Source: Candidatus Acidianus copahuensis (GTDB taxonomy: Archaea; Thermoproteota; Thermoprotei_A; Sulfolobales; Sulfolobaceae). Taken from it: a stretch of DNA of 64,000 nucleotides. Shown here piece by piece: positions 54,063-63,445 of the stretch; the stretch's first letter is position 1; the number at the start of each line of letters is the position of its first letter. Where the stretch lies: contig NZ_JFZT01000021.1 in the NCBI RefSeq assembly GCF_000632495.1, forward strand, positions 23,507-87,506. Direction: 5' to 3'. A program made the translations under genes and the position numbers. The notes beneath the pieces were generated by a model, which saw only the letters and a program-made list of their open reading frames with translations, was not told where the DNA came from and made no database searches.

Positions 54063-54699
54063 ACAACCATCTCCCTAATTCGTTTAAAAGATCTCCTATA
54101 TTTTTACAGTCAATTACCTTGCAAATTTTTTCTCCTTCTTCTAGTTTTATATCAATCATTCCTCCCCTTCCAAATCTCCAAAATCTAAGAGCTAAAATGG
54201 AGTATAGTAATAACTTGACTTGTTTTAATTTAGATTCTTCGTCTAATCCAGCTAAGTCAAGGATTACCTCTCCTTCAAACTCTTCCCCCGGTTTTATGAC
54301 TTCTTGGCTAAAGAGACCTCCTTCTTTTGCCTTACCTGTTTTGTCTTCAATAGACACCCTTGTCAACTTAAACTTCTCCTTTGTAAGCCTTATGTTTCCA
54401 ACAAATAATCTACCCTCAACTTCTGGATATCCAAAGAGTTTACAAACGTCACAGTCTCCTCCTATTTTTTTATGTTTCATTATTATCATTTCTGGTTCAA
54501 TCTCGTTGCATGAGGTGTATCCCTTCAAGATTCCTGAGGATACCATGTTTGATACGGCAGTCCTCATGACTCCCTTTATTGTTGAACCTGGAATTCCTAG
54601 AGAGGAGAATGGCGTGTCAACAGTGGCTGAAGCCGATGTCCCTCCAACTGTTAACGAACTCAAGTTTTTTATTTTAAACCTCAATTCTATCTTTTGCAA
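54043..54699 (-). CDS. Cas7-type (Csm3-like) backbone protein
   Basis: This 218-residue RAMP has the Cas7 loop SSLTVGGTSASATVDTPFSSL, IPGSTIKGVMRT, and zinc motif C-D-V-C-KLFG. The Asp in VDTPF aligns by eye with the Csm3 Asp that cuts target RNA. The C-terminal RFGRGGMIDI loop closes the RRM. It overlaps cas10 by 13 bases and the next RAMP by 20 bases. Confidence 0.74.
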   Translation of the reverse strand: MQKIELRFKIKNLSSLTVGGTSASATVDTPFSSLGIPGSTIKGVMRTAVSNMVSSGILKGYTSCNEIEPEMIIMKHKKIGGDCDVCKLFGYPEVEGRLFVGNIRLTKEKFKLTRVSIEDKTGKAKEGGLFSQEVIKPGEEFEGEVILDLAGLDEESKLKQVKLLLYSILALRFWRFGRGGMIDIKLEEGEKICKVIDCKNIGDLLNELGRWLYENSVS

Positions 54700-57176
54700 G
54701 ATCCCACCTCCAGAGTCTTTAGAATGTAGTAAAAGTCCAAGAGTCTATTCCTCACGTCACCATCGTTAATTGATGTTTTAGTTAAAAGCAGCTTTAAGAT
54801 ATTTTTTAAATCCTGGGAATTTACTCTATTCATTTCTCTGATTATCATAGATATAACGTCATATATATCTTTCTTCTGATTATATCTAGATAGAATGGAT
54901 TCTATCTCCCTAAGGAAATCCTTAAACTTGTTATATTCATCGCTTTTAGCGTTGCTATCCTTAATTTTCTTTAATTCAGCGTACGAGTTAAGACCTAGAA
55001 ACTTAAGTATTTCGTCCATTAAATCGAATTCGTTCTTTATGTAAAACGTTGAAGAAAACTCTTCAGCGATAGAGTAAAATGAAGAATCAGTGATCAACCC
55101 GCTAGTTATAGTTAAGACTCCTATAGAGTTCTTACTCTCATCCTTTATTTTTGCCTCCTCTTCCAGTTCCTCGGAAACGTTATAGGCAAATTGTATTGGG
55201 TGACTACAATCAACCGTGACTATTCCTACCTTAAACGTAAGTCCCGTATTCTCACTAGCGTAAGATAAGGATTCTTTCAAGAACTTTATTGCATATATTG
55301 GCGGAACTATTAGAAGTCCTTCATCTCCTCCTAAGTACTGGATTCCAAGGATTACCCTTAGCACGTCATCATTAACCTCTTTATATAGTTTATTGATCTC
55401 TTGAAAGAAACTTTCCTTAACGTAGTAGTCTAGAAGGTAGCTTTTGTCAATGTATTCACCAAACGTTATTGAGGAACCATAATATTTTCCAGCGTCGTTG
55501 GCATCAAATCTTATCACAGAAACGTAACCCTTGTCAGCATTACATCCAGTCAGATAGCAGGACGGATCCTTTATTCCTTTATTTAGCGAAATTCGATTCT
55601 CTCCAACGATATACTCCGTTTTAGATCTTGCAGTGAAACCTCTTTTTTCTGAAAATTTCCTAACTAAATTACAGAGATCGCATAGATATCTGTTATCGCT
55701 TGCAGAGAAGTTCTTTGCAGGTCTAATCCTACAATTATCGCATAATTTGTGGAGTCCATAGGATAGAATATTTTCTTTCCAATCTACTGAATATCTATTT
55801 AAAAAGGATTGTTCCGAAATTATAGAATAAAACGTATTGTACTCTATTATATGATCGCCTATAAAGAAAGGTGAAGAGTAGACCTGAATTTTGATGTCAA
55901 TTTCTCCTCCTAAGGAACTTACAGTGTCTTTCACTTCTGTAGGATCGAGATCAGATCTTATTACGAGGTATGAATGCCCTCCATAACCAGAAAGTATTGC
56001 TTCGAGCGGTATATTTCCTTTTCTAAACTTCAGATCTAGTGCAATAAACGGAAGAGTGGCTGAGAGAAAGTCAACCATGAAACTGGCAGCAGAAATCTCA
56101 GGCAATTTACTAAAGTTATTTATAAATGCTTGAACTCCAGGAAAGTCGATCATGTAAATGTATCCCTTTGGTTTACCTTGTGGTTGACTTCTTTCTTCAG
56201 TCTTACCTGAGTGCAACTTCTGATATATCGTTGAACTTATGTTGTCATACTTTATTTCATCTGTAATGCAATCAAAGGATCTACTCTCATAGCAGTTTAA
56301 CACATCCTTGAAATTTTCTTTAACTATCGTCTTTACCTTATCCATGTCTCTTTGATGTTCTGCTGCTATCCTATCTGCTTGTTGTAATTCCGTTGTTTTA
56401 TTTGGCTCGTGATGAGAGTAAGCTCTATCCTTAGCTTTCTCAAGTTCATCTAAAAACTCCTTTCTTACACCCCTTTGTTTTGCATCAGATATAATTGAGT
56501 TGAAAATGTCATTTACCTCTTTTACGTGATGTTCAGGGTTAGACAACTTTCCAATATCGTGCATAAGTGCGGCGAATCGCAAGTAGTTCAGCGGAATACT
56601 CTCACTTTCGTTTAACCAGAGAAGTAAGGATGTAAGAGTTAAGTGAGACGCTAAAGACGTAAAGTTTAAACCCGGTCTAGTATCTTCTGGCGTGCTAATC
56701 AACGCTTTGTAAACTTTCTTTATTTTAGGAGAAATGTCTCTAGATCGCAAGTAGTCTATTATTTTCTTAGCAATTTGTACATCGTCCTTAATTTCCTCGT
56801 TTTTTCCGTCTAAAAGGGAAAGTATATTGTCAACAGATATTCTTTCTTCACTAAGTAATTTACCTATATTGTCTTTACCTGTTAAGTGTCTTAAGATCGA
56901 GTAAAGGATAAGGTAATCGAAGTTGTTTGGCATATACTCCTTTCCCTTTACAACGTAGTTAACGTGGGTCAGAAAGATAGGAGCTTTATAGAAAGCCGAT
57001 ATTAAGTCGTCCAATATTTCCATGAACTGTTGTGGGCTGAAATTCTTCTCCTTAGATATTTCGTCTATTATCGTCAAGATATCTACCATTACATTCTTAA
57101 AATCCTCTACAGCTTCTTTTCTCTCTCCTTCGGTAAATGGGATTGGTTTTCCATTAAAGTAGAGTTTTCTTATCAT
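54687..57176 (-). CDS. cas10: Cas10 (Csm1-type) with HD nuclease and cyclase-like palm
   Basis: This 829-residue protein is the large subunit of the type III effector. Its HD domain has H206-D207 (LMHDIGK) and the following HHEPNKT. The first palm is around 340-440. A zinc ribbon is C479-x2-C482 and C499-x2-C502, and the second palm has RFDANDAGKYYG and GGDE at 616-619 (the usual GGDD). The first catalytic Asp (D618) is kept, so cyclic oligoadenylate synthesis remains possible. A helical D4 domain ends the protein. It follows a 49-residue ORF with an overlapping stop/start. Confidence 0.9.
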   Translation of the reverse strand: MIRKLYFNGKPIPFTEGERKEAVEDFKNVMVDILTIIDEISKEKNFSPQQFMEILDDLISAFYKAPIFLTHVNYVVKGKEYMPNNFDYLILYSILRHLTGKDNIGKLLSEERISVDNILSLLDGKNEEIKDDVQIAKKIIDYLRSRDISPKIKKVYKALISTPEDTRPGLNFTSLASHLTLTSLLLWLNESESIPLNYLRFAALMHDIGKLSNPEHHVKEVNDIFNSIISDAKQRGVRKEFLDELEKAKDRAYSHHEPNKTTELQQADRIAAEHQRDMDKVKTIVKENFKDVLNCYESRSFDCITDEIKYDNISSTIYQKLHSGKTEERSQPQGKPKGYIYMIDFPGVQAFINNFSKLPEISAASFMVDFLSATLPFIALDLKFRKGNIPLEAILSGYGGHSYLVIRSDLDPTEVKDTVSSLGGEIDIKIQVYSSPFFIGDHIIEYNTFYSIISEQSFLNRYSVDWKENILSYGLHKLCDNCRIRPAKNFSASDNRYLCDLCNLVRKFSEKRGFTARSKTEYIVGENRISLNKGIKDPSCYLTGCNADKGYVSVIRFDANDAGKYYGSSITFGEYIDKSYLLDYYVKESFFQEINKLYKEVNDDVLRVILGIQYLGGDEGLLIVPPIYAIKFLKESLSYASENTGLTFKVGIVTVDCSHPIQFAYNVSEELEEEAKIKDESKNSIGVLTITSGLITDSSFYSIAEEFSSTFYIKNEFDLMDEILKFLGLNSYAELKKIKDSNAKSDEYNKFKDFLREIESILSRYNQKKDIYDVISMIIREMNRVNSQDLKNILKLLLTKTSINDGDVRNRLLDFYYILKTLEVGSCKR

Positions 57177-57322
57177 GATTTCACTCTCTTATCATCGCAG
57201 TAATACTCTATCCCCTTAACCCTCACTATATGCCCAGGAAAACAGCTTAACTCGATTTTCTCTAGAAACTCTCCTTTGCATGAACCGAGGGAAAGATCAG
57301 GTTTTATACATATTTCTACCAA
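57173..57322 (-). CDS. 49-residue cysteine-containing protein in the type III operon
   Basis: This small ORF fills the gap between cas10 and the upstream RAMP. It starts at TTG (57322), overlapping that RAMP's stop, and its TGA overlaps the cas10 ATG (ATGA). The product has cysteines at 5, 15, 27 and 42, in ICIKP, SCKGE, LSCFPG and YYCDD contexts, which could bind zinc. Tight coupling on both sides and no stop in 49 codons support it. It may simply aid translational coupling. Confidence 0.5.
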   Translation of the reverse strand: MVEICIKPDLSLGSCKGEFLEKIELSCFPGHIVRVKGIEYYCDDKRVKS

Positions 57323-58158
57323 TTTTCATTAACCTCCTTTGGATGATATTTTTCTAAAAACCTCTTTAGGTCCTCAAGAGGATTAATTTGAACTGCTGAT
57401 TGAATTGAGAACCTTACTCTTCCAAACTTTCTGTCCATGAACTTAAACCTCCCAAAAAGCATCTCCTTAAACGAGATTTTTCCTGCGTTGTCAAAAGCTT
57501 TCATGCCAAAGAGAACCATACCCACTTCCTCATCCTTTAGTCCCTTAAAGAGAATCTCTCCTGTGAATTTTGAGCCCTTGAGAACTACCTCATATCTCTC
57601 GTTATTATAAGGAATAATACCAACCTTACCTGATACTAGCTTAAAATCCGTGAATATAACTCTGCTAGCTAAACCAGAATTACCAAATACATTACATACA
57701 GGACAGATGCTTCTCCCATTTACGAAATATTCTTTTAAAAAGTTATCGCTTCCTATTCGTTTATCAGGTTTAAATATACTGATGTATCTACTAGAGACGT
57801 TTTGAGTTCTTCGATCTGTTGAAATATAGCATGAACCTGGAGTTGACAGCTCAATCCTTGATCTGACAGCCCCCTTTACACTATTTCCTGGAATAAAGTA
57901 TGTTCCGTTTTCGCTTGAAAACCAATTAACTTCTGGTTGGAAAAACTGGTCAACTTCTCCGGGAGATAATCTATCGTTAATGAAGTCCTTAAGTACGTTG
58001 TCGATTTTCTTTCTTGCATTGTTTATCTTTTCACTATCAACTCTTGGAATTCCCTTTTCCATACCTACGTGAAGGTAGTCTGAAACAACTTCAATCTCAG
58101 CTTTGAGTTTTCCGTAGGTCGTTGAATTTCTTGGCGTAAAGCTAAGTTGTGCTTTCAT
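57316..58158 (-). CDS. RAMP protein, Csm5/Cas7-like
   Basis: In this 280-residue protein the RAMP signatures are LHVGMEKGIPRVDS early on, FIPGNSVKGAVRSRIEL (about 87-103), and the zinc motif C-P-V-C-NVFG with the following GLASRVIFTDF. The expected cleavage Asp of Csm3 is not seen (the region reads VNWFSSENG). In length and shape it resembles Csm5, the 3'-end cap. It overlaps the upstream RAMP by 4 bases. Confidence 0.7.
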   Translation of the reverse strand: MKAQLSFTPRNSTTYGKLKAEIEVVSDYLHVGMEKGIPRVDSEKINNARKKIDNVLKDFINDRLSPGEVDQFFQPEVNWFSSENGTYFIPGNSVKGAVRSRIELSTPGSCYISTDRRTQNVSSRYISIFKPDKRIGSDNFLKEYFVNGRSICPVCNVFGNSGLASRVIFTDFKLVSGKVGIIPYNNERYEVVLKGSKFTGEILFKGLKDEEVGMVLFGMKAFDNAGKISFKEMLFGRFKFMDRKFGRVRFSIQSAVQINPLEDLKRFLEKYHPKEVNENW

Positions 58159-59009
58159 AATTTCACCTTCTTAAAGACTTCTTCGAACTTGCTCAATACC
58201 TGGAAGTCACCTTTGTGAGCCTTTTCCCATTCTTCCTTGGTTAGTATAACCTCCACATCTCCTTCTCCTATACCTCTGAACCTTACTTTATCTCCTATCT
58301 CTATAGGAGAGATGTCTACTCTCAAGTTTTCAAACGATATGAAGCCGTAGCCCCTACTTTTATATCCACCTATTTGTGATCTCCCTTCTTGGAATTCTCT
58401 CATTATAGAGATAATATAACCAAGAACATAATTTGGTAAGTTTCTCCCTATTAGAGTGAACGGAAATCTACAACCGCTCTCCACGACTTCAACTGTTGCT
58501 AATCCTGATGATCTAACTGAACCAGTTTTTCTATCTATAGCTATAATAGTCCTGACTCCTAGTTTGCAGTTTTTCCCAACGGAGTCTAAGAATGTAACTG
58601 CTGACTCTATTGATGGAGATCCAAATACCTTACAGTTTATGCAAGTATTCTTCCAAACCAACTCTAAGGCTTCTCCATATCTCTTTCCCCTTATCATATT
58701 GTCAAATGAGTTCTCAATCTTGTCCATACAAGTTTCCTTAGTAAGTCCAGTACAGACAGATAGGCCTACCTTAGACGCTACTATTTCACCTACAGATCTA
58801 AATGCTCCCTTCCATGAACTACCTGGGATAACTGGATCTTCTCCCAACTTTAAGATTCCCACCTTCGCTAAAGATGTAACATCAACAGTATCTCTTCCAG
58901 ATCCTATTCTTATAGGTGAAGTTGTTATTGCTTCTCCTGTTATCCTTACGCTTCTGAGGTTCAAGTTTTTTGCTACAAGTGCATATTTTTCTAGGTTAAG
59001 ATTTTCCAA
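58155..59009 (-). CDS. Cas7-type RAMP with lost cleavage Asp
   Basis: In this 284-residue protein the Cas7 pattern is PIRIGSGRDTVDV, then VIPGSSWKGAFRSV, C-I-N-C-KVFG and a C-terminal GGYKSRGYGFISF glycine loop. In the loop where Csm3 proteins have the RNA-cutting Asp, it reads SLAKVGIL, so this subunit is probably structural. A C-terminal extension (about 230-284) carries an extra small domain. It overlaps both neighbours. Confidence 0.74.
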   Translation of the reverse strand: MENLNLEKYALVAKNLNLRSVRITGEAITTSPIRIGSGRDTVDVTSLAKVGILKLGEDPVIPGSSWKGAFRSVGEIVASKVGLSVCTGLTKETCMDKIENSFDNMIRGKRYGEALELVWKNTCINCKVFGSPSIESAVTFLDSVGKNCKLGVRTIIAIDRKTGSVRSSGLATVEVVESGCRFPFTLIGRNLPNYVLGYIISIMREFQEGRSQIGGYKSRGYGFISFENLRVDISPIEIGDKVRFRGIGEGDVEVILTKEEWEKAHKGDFQVLSKFEEVFKKVKL

Positions 59010-59724
59010 CTTTACATACCTCCTCTAATGTCTTTTCGCTAATTTTCTTGAGATCTCCTCCTTCTAGCTTAAACAGGGCTAAGTTAGCGCTTACAAGCTT
59101 AATTAATCCATTTCCAGTACTTTTTCTTCCTCCTATGAATATTCCATCCTTTAATTGACAGAGGGCAAACCTTAGCGCCTCTACAGCTTTGTTAAGTGGT
59201 TCTTCTTTTTCCCCTTCTAATATATTCAAGTTATTTAAGATCGCCGAAAAAGTAAACTCTGTTCCAGGATCCACAAAGTCTAACGTGTATAAATTACCTC
59301 TCTGCTGACTTCCGAATATTCTGTTTATCGAGACCATAGTTCTCGTAGAAATTATAGGCTTTCCCTTTGGAATTGAATCTAGAACATAAAATCTGCTTGC
59401 GATGTCTGTATGCCCAAATATGAGGCAAGCTATACAGTATTCGTTAGAACAGGTTTCACATTTTTTGTCTCCTGGTTCACAGTTTTTGACGTTATTCCAT
59501 TTCTTTTCTATTATCATAGTATTTACATAAGCTTCAACAATAGATCTTAGGGCTCCCTTTATGGAGGAACCTGGTATGAAGGGATTTTCTCCTCTAGTGA
59601 TTATAGGGTTATCTGAATTTGAGAATTCGGTGGATCTTCCCGAACCTATTCTTAAGGGGGTTTCGTTTAAAATCTTTCCTTCTATCTTAATTACAGATCT
59701 AATAACGTCTAGGTCCTGGCACAT
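58996..59724 (-). CDS. Cas7-type (Csm3) backbone protein
   Basis: This 242-residue protein has the clearest Csm3 pattern in the operon: PLRIGSGRSTEFSNSDNPII with the cleavage Asp in SDNP, FIPGSSIKGALRSIVE, C-I-A-C-LIFGHTDIAS, then GIFIGGRKSTGNGLI. An extra C-x2-C pair (KCETCSNEYC) sits before the zinc motif. It binds crRNA along the filament and cuts target RNA. It overlaps the small-subunit gene by 26 bases. Confidence 0.78.
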   Translation of the reverse strand: MCQDLDVIRSVIKIEGKILNETPLRIGSGRSTEFSNSDNPIITRGENPFIPGSSIKGALRSIVEAYVNTMIIEKKWNNVKNCEPGDKKCETCSNEYCIACLIFGHTDIASRFYVLDSIPKGKPIISTRTMVSINRIFGSQQRGNLYTLDFVDPGTEFTFSAILNNLNILEGEKEEPLNKAVEALRFALCQLKDGIFIGGRKSTGNGLIKLVSANLALFKLEGGDLKKISEKTLEEVCKVGKS

Positions 59725-60100
59725 ATCGTTCTCCCCTACTCTCTTTAGCTTTGTCTGATTTGAAGAAGTTGACTAGGTCAGAGAAGTTTTTCATTTCTGG
59801 CAAGTTCTCTATATTCTCTATAGATTCGTAAACCCATTTAATGTAACCTAGAAGCCTGAGAATATCGTCATTATTTTGCAGTTCATTTATGTTTAATACT
59901 AACTCTTTTGCAGACGTTCTGTCAATTCCGTTTCTCTTGCCAGACTGTCTCATTATGAATAGCATGAGTTCCTCTTTATCTAACGAAGACCTGAAGAAGT
60001 TAAGAAGGTTTTCAACTTGCGTCTTGCTCGTGTTTCCTTTCTTCATAAGTGTTGCAATTTTTGTTGCTGCATCGAGCAAATATACGGTTTGAACTTGCAT
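59699..60100 (-). CDS. Small subunit Csm2/Cas11-like
   Basis: This 133-residue all-helical protein (start at the ATG at 60100; TTG at 60103 is also open) has the pattern of type III small subunits: LLNFFRSSLDKEELMLFIMRQ, a central basic helix, and YIKWVYESI. It lines the target RNA channel. It is the first gene of the type III operon. A TTTATTAAAG stretch about 26-35 bases upstream is a probable TATA box. Confidence 0.7.
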   Translation of the reverse strand: MQVQTVYLLDAATKIATLMKKGNTSKTQVENLLNFFRSSLDKEELMLFIMRQSGKRNGIDRTSAKELVLNINELQNNDDILRLLGYIKWVYESIENIENLPEMKNFSDLVNFFKSDKAKESRGERYVPGPRRY

Positions 60101-60224
60101 CAAAATTTATAGTATATTGACTTTAATAAACATTAGGTTTCGTTAATCGAGATAGTAAGTGATCCTTTACTTTAAAAATATACATTTCCTTATAATAATG
60201 CAAAAAGAAAAATATTGTCTTAAC

Positions 60225-61760
60225 TTATTGTTCGATCTTTCTAGGTCTCCATCCAGCTGCGTACTCAACTAATGAACCTATACCGGCAACTAGTAGATTT
60301 AATGCTAGAGAGATCAAGGCTATATAGATAAGTCCTAAAGGTGTGGAAAAGAAGGTCGTAGAGATCGTGCTGAACTTATTGACATATAACGTAAGGAAAA
60401 CGGCTGAAACTATTCCTACTGCCCATCCAGCTATAGTAGCTTTAGTTTCCAACTTATTTGTATACATTGCTAAGAATATAGAAGGAAGAGTCTGAGTTAC
60501 AAGTATACCTCCTAATAGCTGGAGTTGTATTGCATAAGTAGCCGGGACGACAAATACAAAGCCTAAGGCTATGAACTTAAAGGCCGTTGAAATCCACTTA
60601 GCTAATCTAGCTTCACCTTTCTCTGTCAATGGAACAAATTCCTTTATCACGTTTCTCGTCATCAAGTTAGCTACGGCAATCGCCATAATGGAAGCCGGAA
60701 CTAGACCTCCTATGAAAATCCCTAGAAAGGCTATACCTACGAACCAGTTAGGCATAGTATAGGCTACTAAAGCTGGAACTGTAAGAAGACCATCTTTTAG
60801 TGTTGTCACCACTGTTAGTGCAGGCTTAACGGCATAAATTAGTAATCCAAAAAGGGTTAGTAACGCTAATCCTATTCCATAAATGGGTAAAAGAGAAGTC
60901 CCAAGTTTTAATTTTTTGCTACTCTCTGCGCTTAAAGAACCATTTATTGCATGTGGATAGAGATAGAGGGCAAGAGAGCTACCTAAAGCTAAGGAGAAAT
61001 ATCCCATCTCAACAGGTTCCTTTGGCGCGAGCGTCTCATAAAGAGGCGCAGCTTTCCCTGCAACGGCTAGAGCGTGTGAAAATCCTCCAGCTGATATTAC
61101 AACTACGACTATTGGTACTATAACGGCTAGCCAGATTAATATGTCCTTGAAAACTGCTGTTAGAGCAGCTCCTCTAAGTCCGCTTGTAAAAGTAAAAGCT
61201 GCAAGCACAATGAAAGAGATTAAGAGAGCTATGTCAGTTACGGTTGAACTAGCTGTTCCAGTTAGGCCTATAAATAGCATTGCTAAAACTGCTTGCATAC
61301 CGACAATCTGTAAAGCTATGTAAGGTAACTGGGCTACAACTCCGGTCAGCGCAATCAATATAGCTAAAGTTTTGCTTCCAAACTTGTCCTTGATAAAGTC
61401 AGCAGCTGTCACATATCCTTTTTTCTTACTTATTTCAAGGAGTTTAGGCATGGTAAGTAAGGCAACACCAAATCCCCAGGCTACATAAGGAACTGCAAAG
61501 AAATATATCGCGCCCTTAGCGAAGAAGGCTGAAGGAACTGCAATGAAAGTATAGGCAGTGTATAGATCAGCCCCCATTAAGAACCATACTAGAATAAAAC
61601 CTAGCCTTCTTCCTCCTAGACCCCACTCATGTAGCTTGTTAAGGTCCCCTTTTCTCCATTTTGCTCCGTAAAATCCCAGGAAAGCAAACACTGCAAAGAA
61701 CACTATAAAGACTGCAAGAGTTAAATAATCAATATTAGATTGAGGTAACGTCGCATTCAT
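60225..61760 (-). CDS. Sodium/solute symporter family permease
   Basis: This 511-residue protein has 13 membrane helices and the SSS signatures in GAKWRKGDLNKLHEWGLGGRR and the glycine-rich GVVAQLPYIALQI stretch. Similar to MctP/PutP-type monocarboxylate or amino-acid symporters; the substrate cannot be stated, and in acidophiles the coupling ion may be H+. It is preceded by a DUF3311 protein with a 4-base gap, the usual partner of MctP-like symporters. Confidence 0.87.
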   Translation of the reverse strand: MNATLPQSNIDYLTLAVFIVFFAVFAFLGFYGAKWRKGDLNKLHEWGLGGRRLGFILVWFLMGADLYTAYTFIAVPSAFFAKGAIYFFAVPYVAWGFGVALLTMPKLLEISKKKGYVTAADFIKDKFGSKTLAILIALTGVVAQLPYIALQIVGMQAVLAMLFIGLTGTASSTVTDIALLISFIVLAAFTFTSGLRGAALTAVFKDILIWLAVIVPIVVVVISAGGFSHALAVAGKAAPLYETLAPKEPVEMGYFSLALGSSLALYLYPHAINGSLSAESSKKLKLGTSLLPIYGIGLALLTLFGLLIYAVKPALTVVTTLKDGLLTVPALVAYTMPNWFVGIAFLGIFIGGLVPASIMAIAVANLMTRNVIKEFVPLTEKGEARLAKWISTAFKFIALGFVFVVPATYAIQLQLLGGILVTQTLPSIFLAMYTNKLETKATIAGWAVGIVSAVFLTLYVNKFSTISTTFFSTPLGLIYIALISLALNLLVAGIGSLVEYAAGWRPRKIEQ

Positions 61761-61764
61761 ATAA

Positions 61765-61956
61765 TCACCCTTTAAATATTATTGAAACTAGAGCATAGAG
61801 TATTGAGGCTACTATAAGCATCACTATTTGATACCAATAGAAGAATGGAAGCCCTCCAAGAGATGGATTAACCTTATCAAAAAATGGAAAAATGGAATAC
61901 CCTATAACTAGTACAAGCAGGACGATTAACGCTGCTAAGTTGAACCCATTTGCCAC
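61765..61956 (-). CDS. DUF3311 small membrane protein
   Basis: This 63-residue protein has two membrane helices with the family features YSIFPFFDKVNPSLGGLPFFYWYQ between them. DUF3311 proteins almost always precede an SSS permease and are thought to be its accessory subunit. It is co-transcribed with the permease here. Confidence 0.85.
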   Translation of the reverse strand: MANGFNLAALIVLLVLVIGYSIFPFFDKVNPSLGGLPFFYWYQIVMLIVASILYALVSIIFKG

Positions 61957-62503
61957 TTTTCTTTCACTACTCCAACTGTTTTTAGTAAGGGATATATAAG
62001 CTAATTACTTTAAAAACGAGATGAACTCACTTAAAATATAATTCAATAATTTATAGATTTCAATAATGGTTATTACTCCTCATATTGATGAGAACTTTCC
62101 ATTAGAGAGTTAGATCTTTTAGGGAAATTATAACGTTTTACGTTATCATTTCTTAAGTAACGTGGAGATTGCTGACTCTAAATTGAACACTCTAAAGTGA
62201 CAGGATATAATAGGACAAGAATTCCACCCTCCTTATAAAATTGAGGAATTCCTCTAAATTTATCAGAATTAGTTAAAGAATAAGATAACAATACCGAACA
62301 GATCAAGGTCAAACTTTTCTAGATGTATATCAATGAAGCCATAATGGGTACTCATGGACGTAAGAGGTGGAATATAAGACTATTCTTTCAGACTAAGAAG
62401 TTATATTTGTATATACACCAAGACTTTTTCTTGAATTCGTCTCCTATGAAATTATCCTGCTTCACTTAATCTACTACGTCATTTAACGATTAATGAGGCA
62501 TTA
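61957..62503. other. Gene-free region with possible coding relic
   Basis: No intact gene. On the plus strand, 62215-62410 shows frames such as RQEFHPPYKIEEFL and MYINEAIMGTHGRKRWNIRLF, broken by stops, which may be transposase debris. The minus-strand promoter for the DUF3311/symporter pair lies near 61980-62000. Confidence 0.28.
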
Positions 62504-62908
62504 TTATACTTTTGTTATCTTTTCTATTAACTCATCTGGTATTTCAATTGCTTTCCAGTTCTTTGGATCAATTGAGGCTTGGACTACATATCCTTCCGTT
62601 GCTTTTTCTCCCCCTTTTATTATTGTTATATCAAACCTCACGACCTTCTTTGAAAGAGCTTTTGGGGAAAGGAGAACAGTAATTTGATCTCCCAACCTTA
62701 ACGGTCTTTTATAGATGGCTTGGGATTCGACCATGACGAACCAAAGATTGTCATTAACTATTGGATAACTTATGCCAACTTTTTCCTTCATGTAATTCTC
62801 TATTGCGTTAGTAAAGAAACGATAATAGGAGGCATAGTGAGCTATTCCTTGGGTATCAGTATCATATATTCTTACAGTTTCTTCAAAAACGAATTCTGGA
62901 GAGGACAT
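62504..62908 (-). CDS. YbgC-type acyl-CoA thioesterase
   Basis: This 134-residue hot-dog fold protein has the signature VRIYDTDTQGIAHYASYYRFF, with the catalytic Asp in DTDTQG and the following His. The central helix, then the RPLRLGDQITVLLSP strand, match the 4HBT/YbgC family, which hydrolyses short acyl-CoA thioesters. It is single, with a promoter in the AT-rich DNA upstream. Confidence 0.88.
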   Translation of the reverse strand: MSSPEFVFEETVRIYDTDTQGIAHYASYYRFFTNAIENYMKEKVGISYPIVNDNLWFVMVESQAIYKRPLRLGDQITVLLSPKALSKKVVRFDITIIKGGEKATEGYVVQASIDPKNWKAIEIPDELIEKITKV

Positions 62909-63445
62909 AGTTACGTTTAGATAGAGAAGTTAAAAAAATAATTTGGATCCTTGAGCGAAGGAAAAGCTTGTTAAGTTCTAAAACTCTTTATACGAATGGG
63001 ATTCACCATCTAGTTGAATTAAAATTGCGCGTAACAACAATGAGTACAGTTAACCGAATTTTGGTTCTCTCTCAACTAAGCTAAATATTCCCTCATTTTC
63101 TCATAAGATGGTTCTTCCCTATATTCACGATAATGGAGTTTTTCTGTGTAGGAAAATAGTTACGTACCTTTCTGCTTATCAACATTAGATCATCAAGGGT
63201 AGATCTCTCTCTAAGCTAGATCTTTACCTTAGTTGATATAAAGCATTGTAGCTGTTATAGAAAAAGATTTAAAGCGTTTCCTCAATTCCTCTGAGGCAAG
63301 GTAATTCTTGACAATTTTTCTCACCTAAGAAAGTTTATACAGATAATAGATCGTTATGATAGTTCTAGGAACGTGAAAGATTCAAATGTTTCGCTAGTAA
63401 AAAATCTCGTTATATAAGCCTTAGATCCATTAATTCATAGAGAAC
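62909..63445. other. Gene-free region with possible coding relic
   Basis: On the minus strand near 63240-63330 a frame reads VRKIVKNYLASEELRKRFKSF followed by an in-frame stop, and further on EKLHYREYREEPSYEKMREYLA. It has no intact start or end. It could be transposon debris. Nothing else is seen. Confidence 0.27.
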
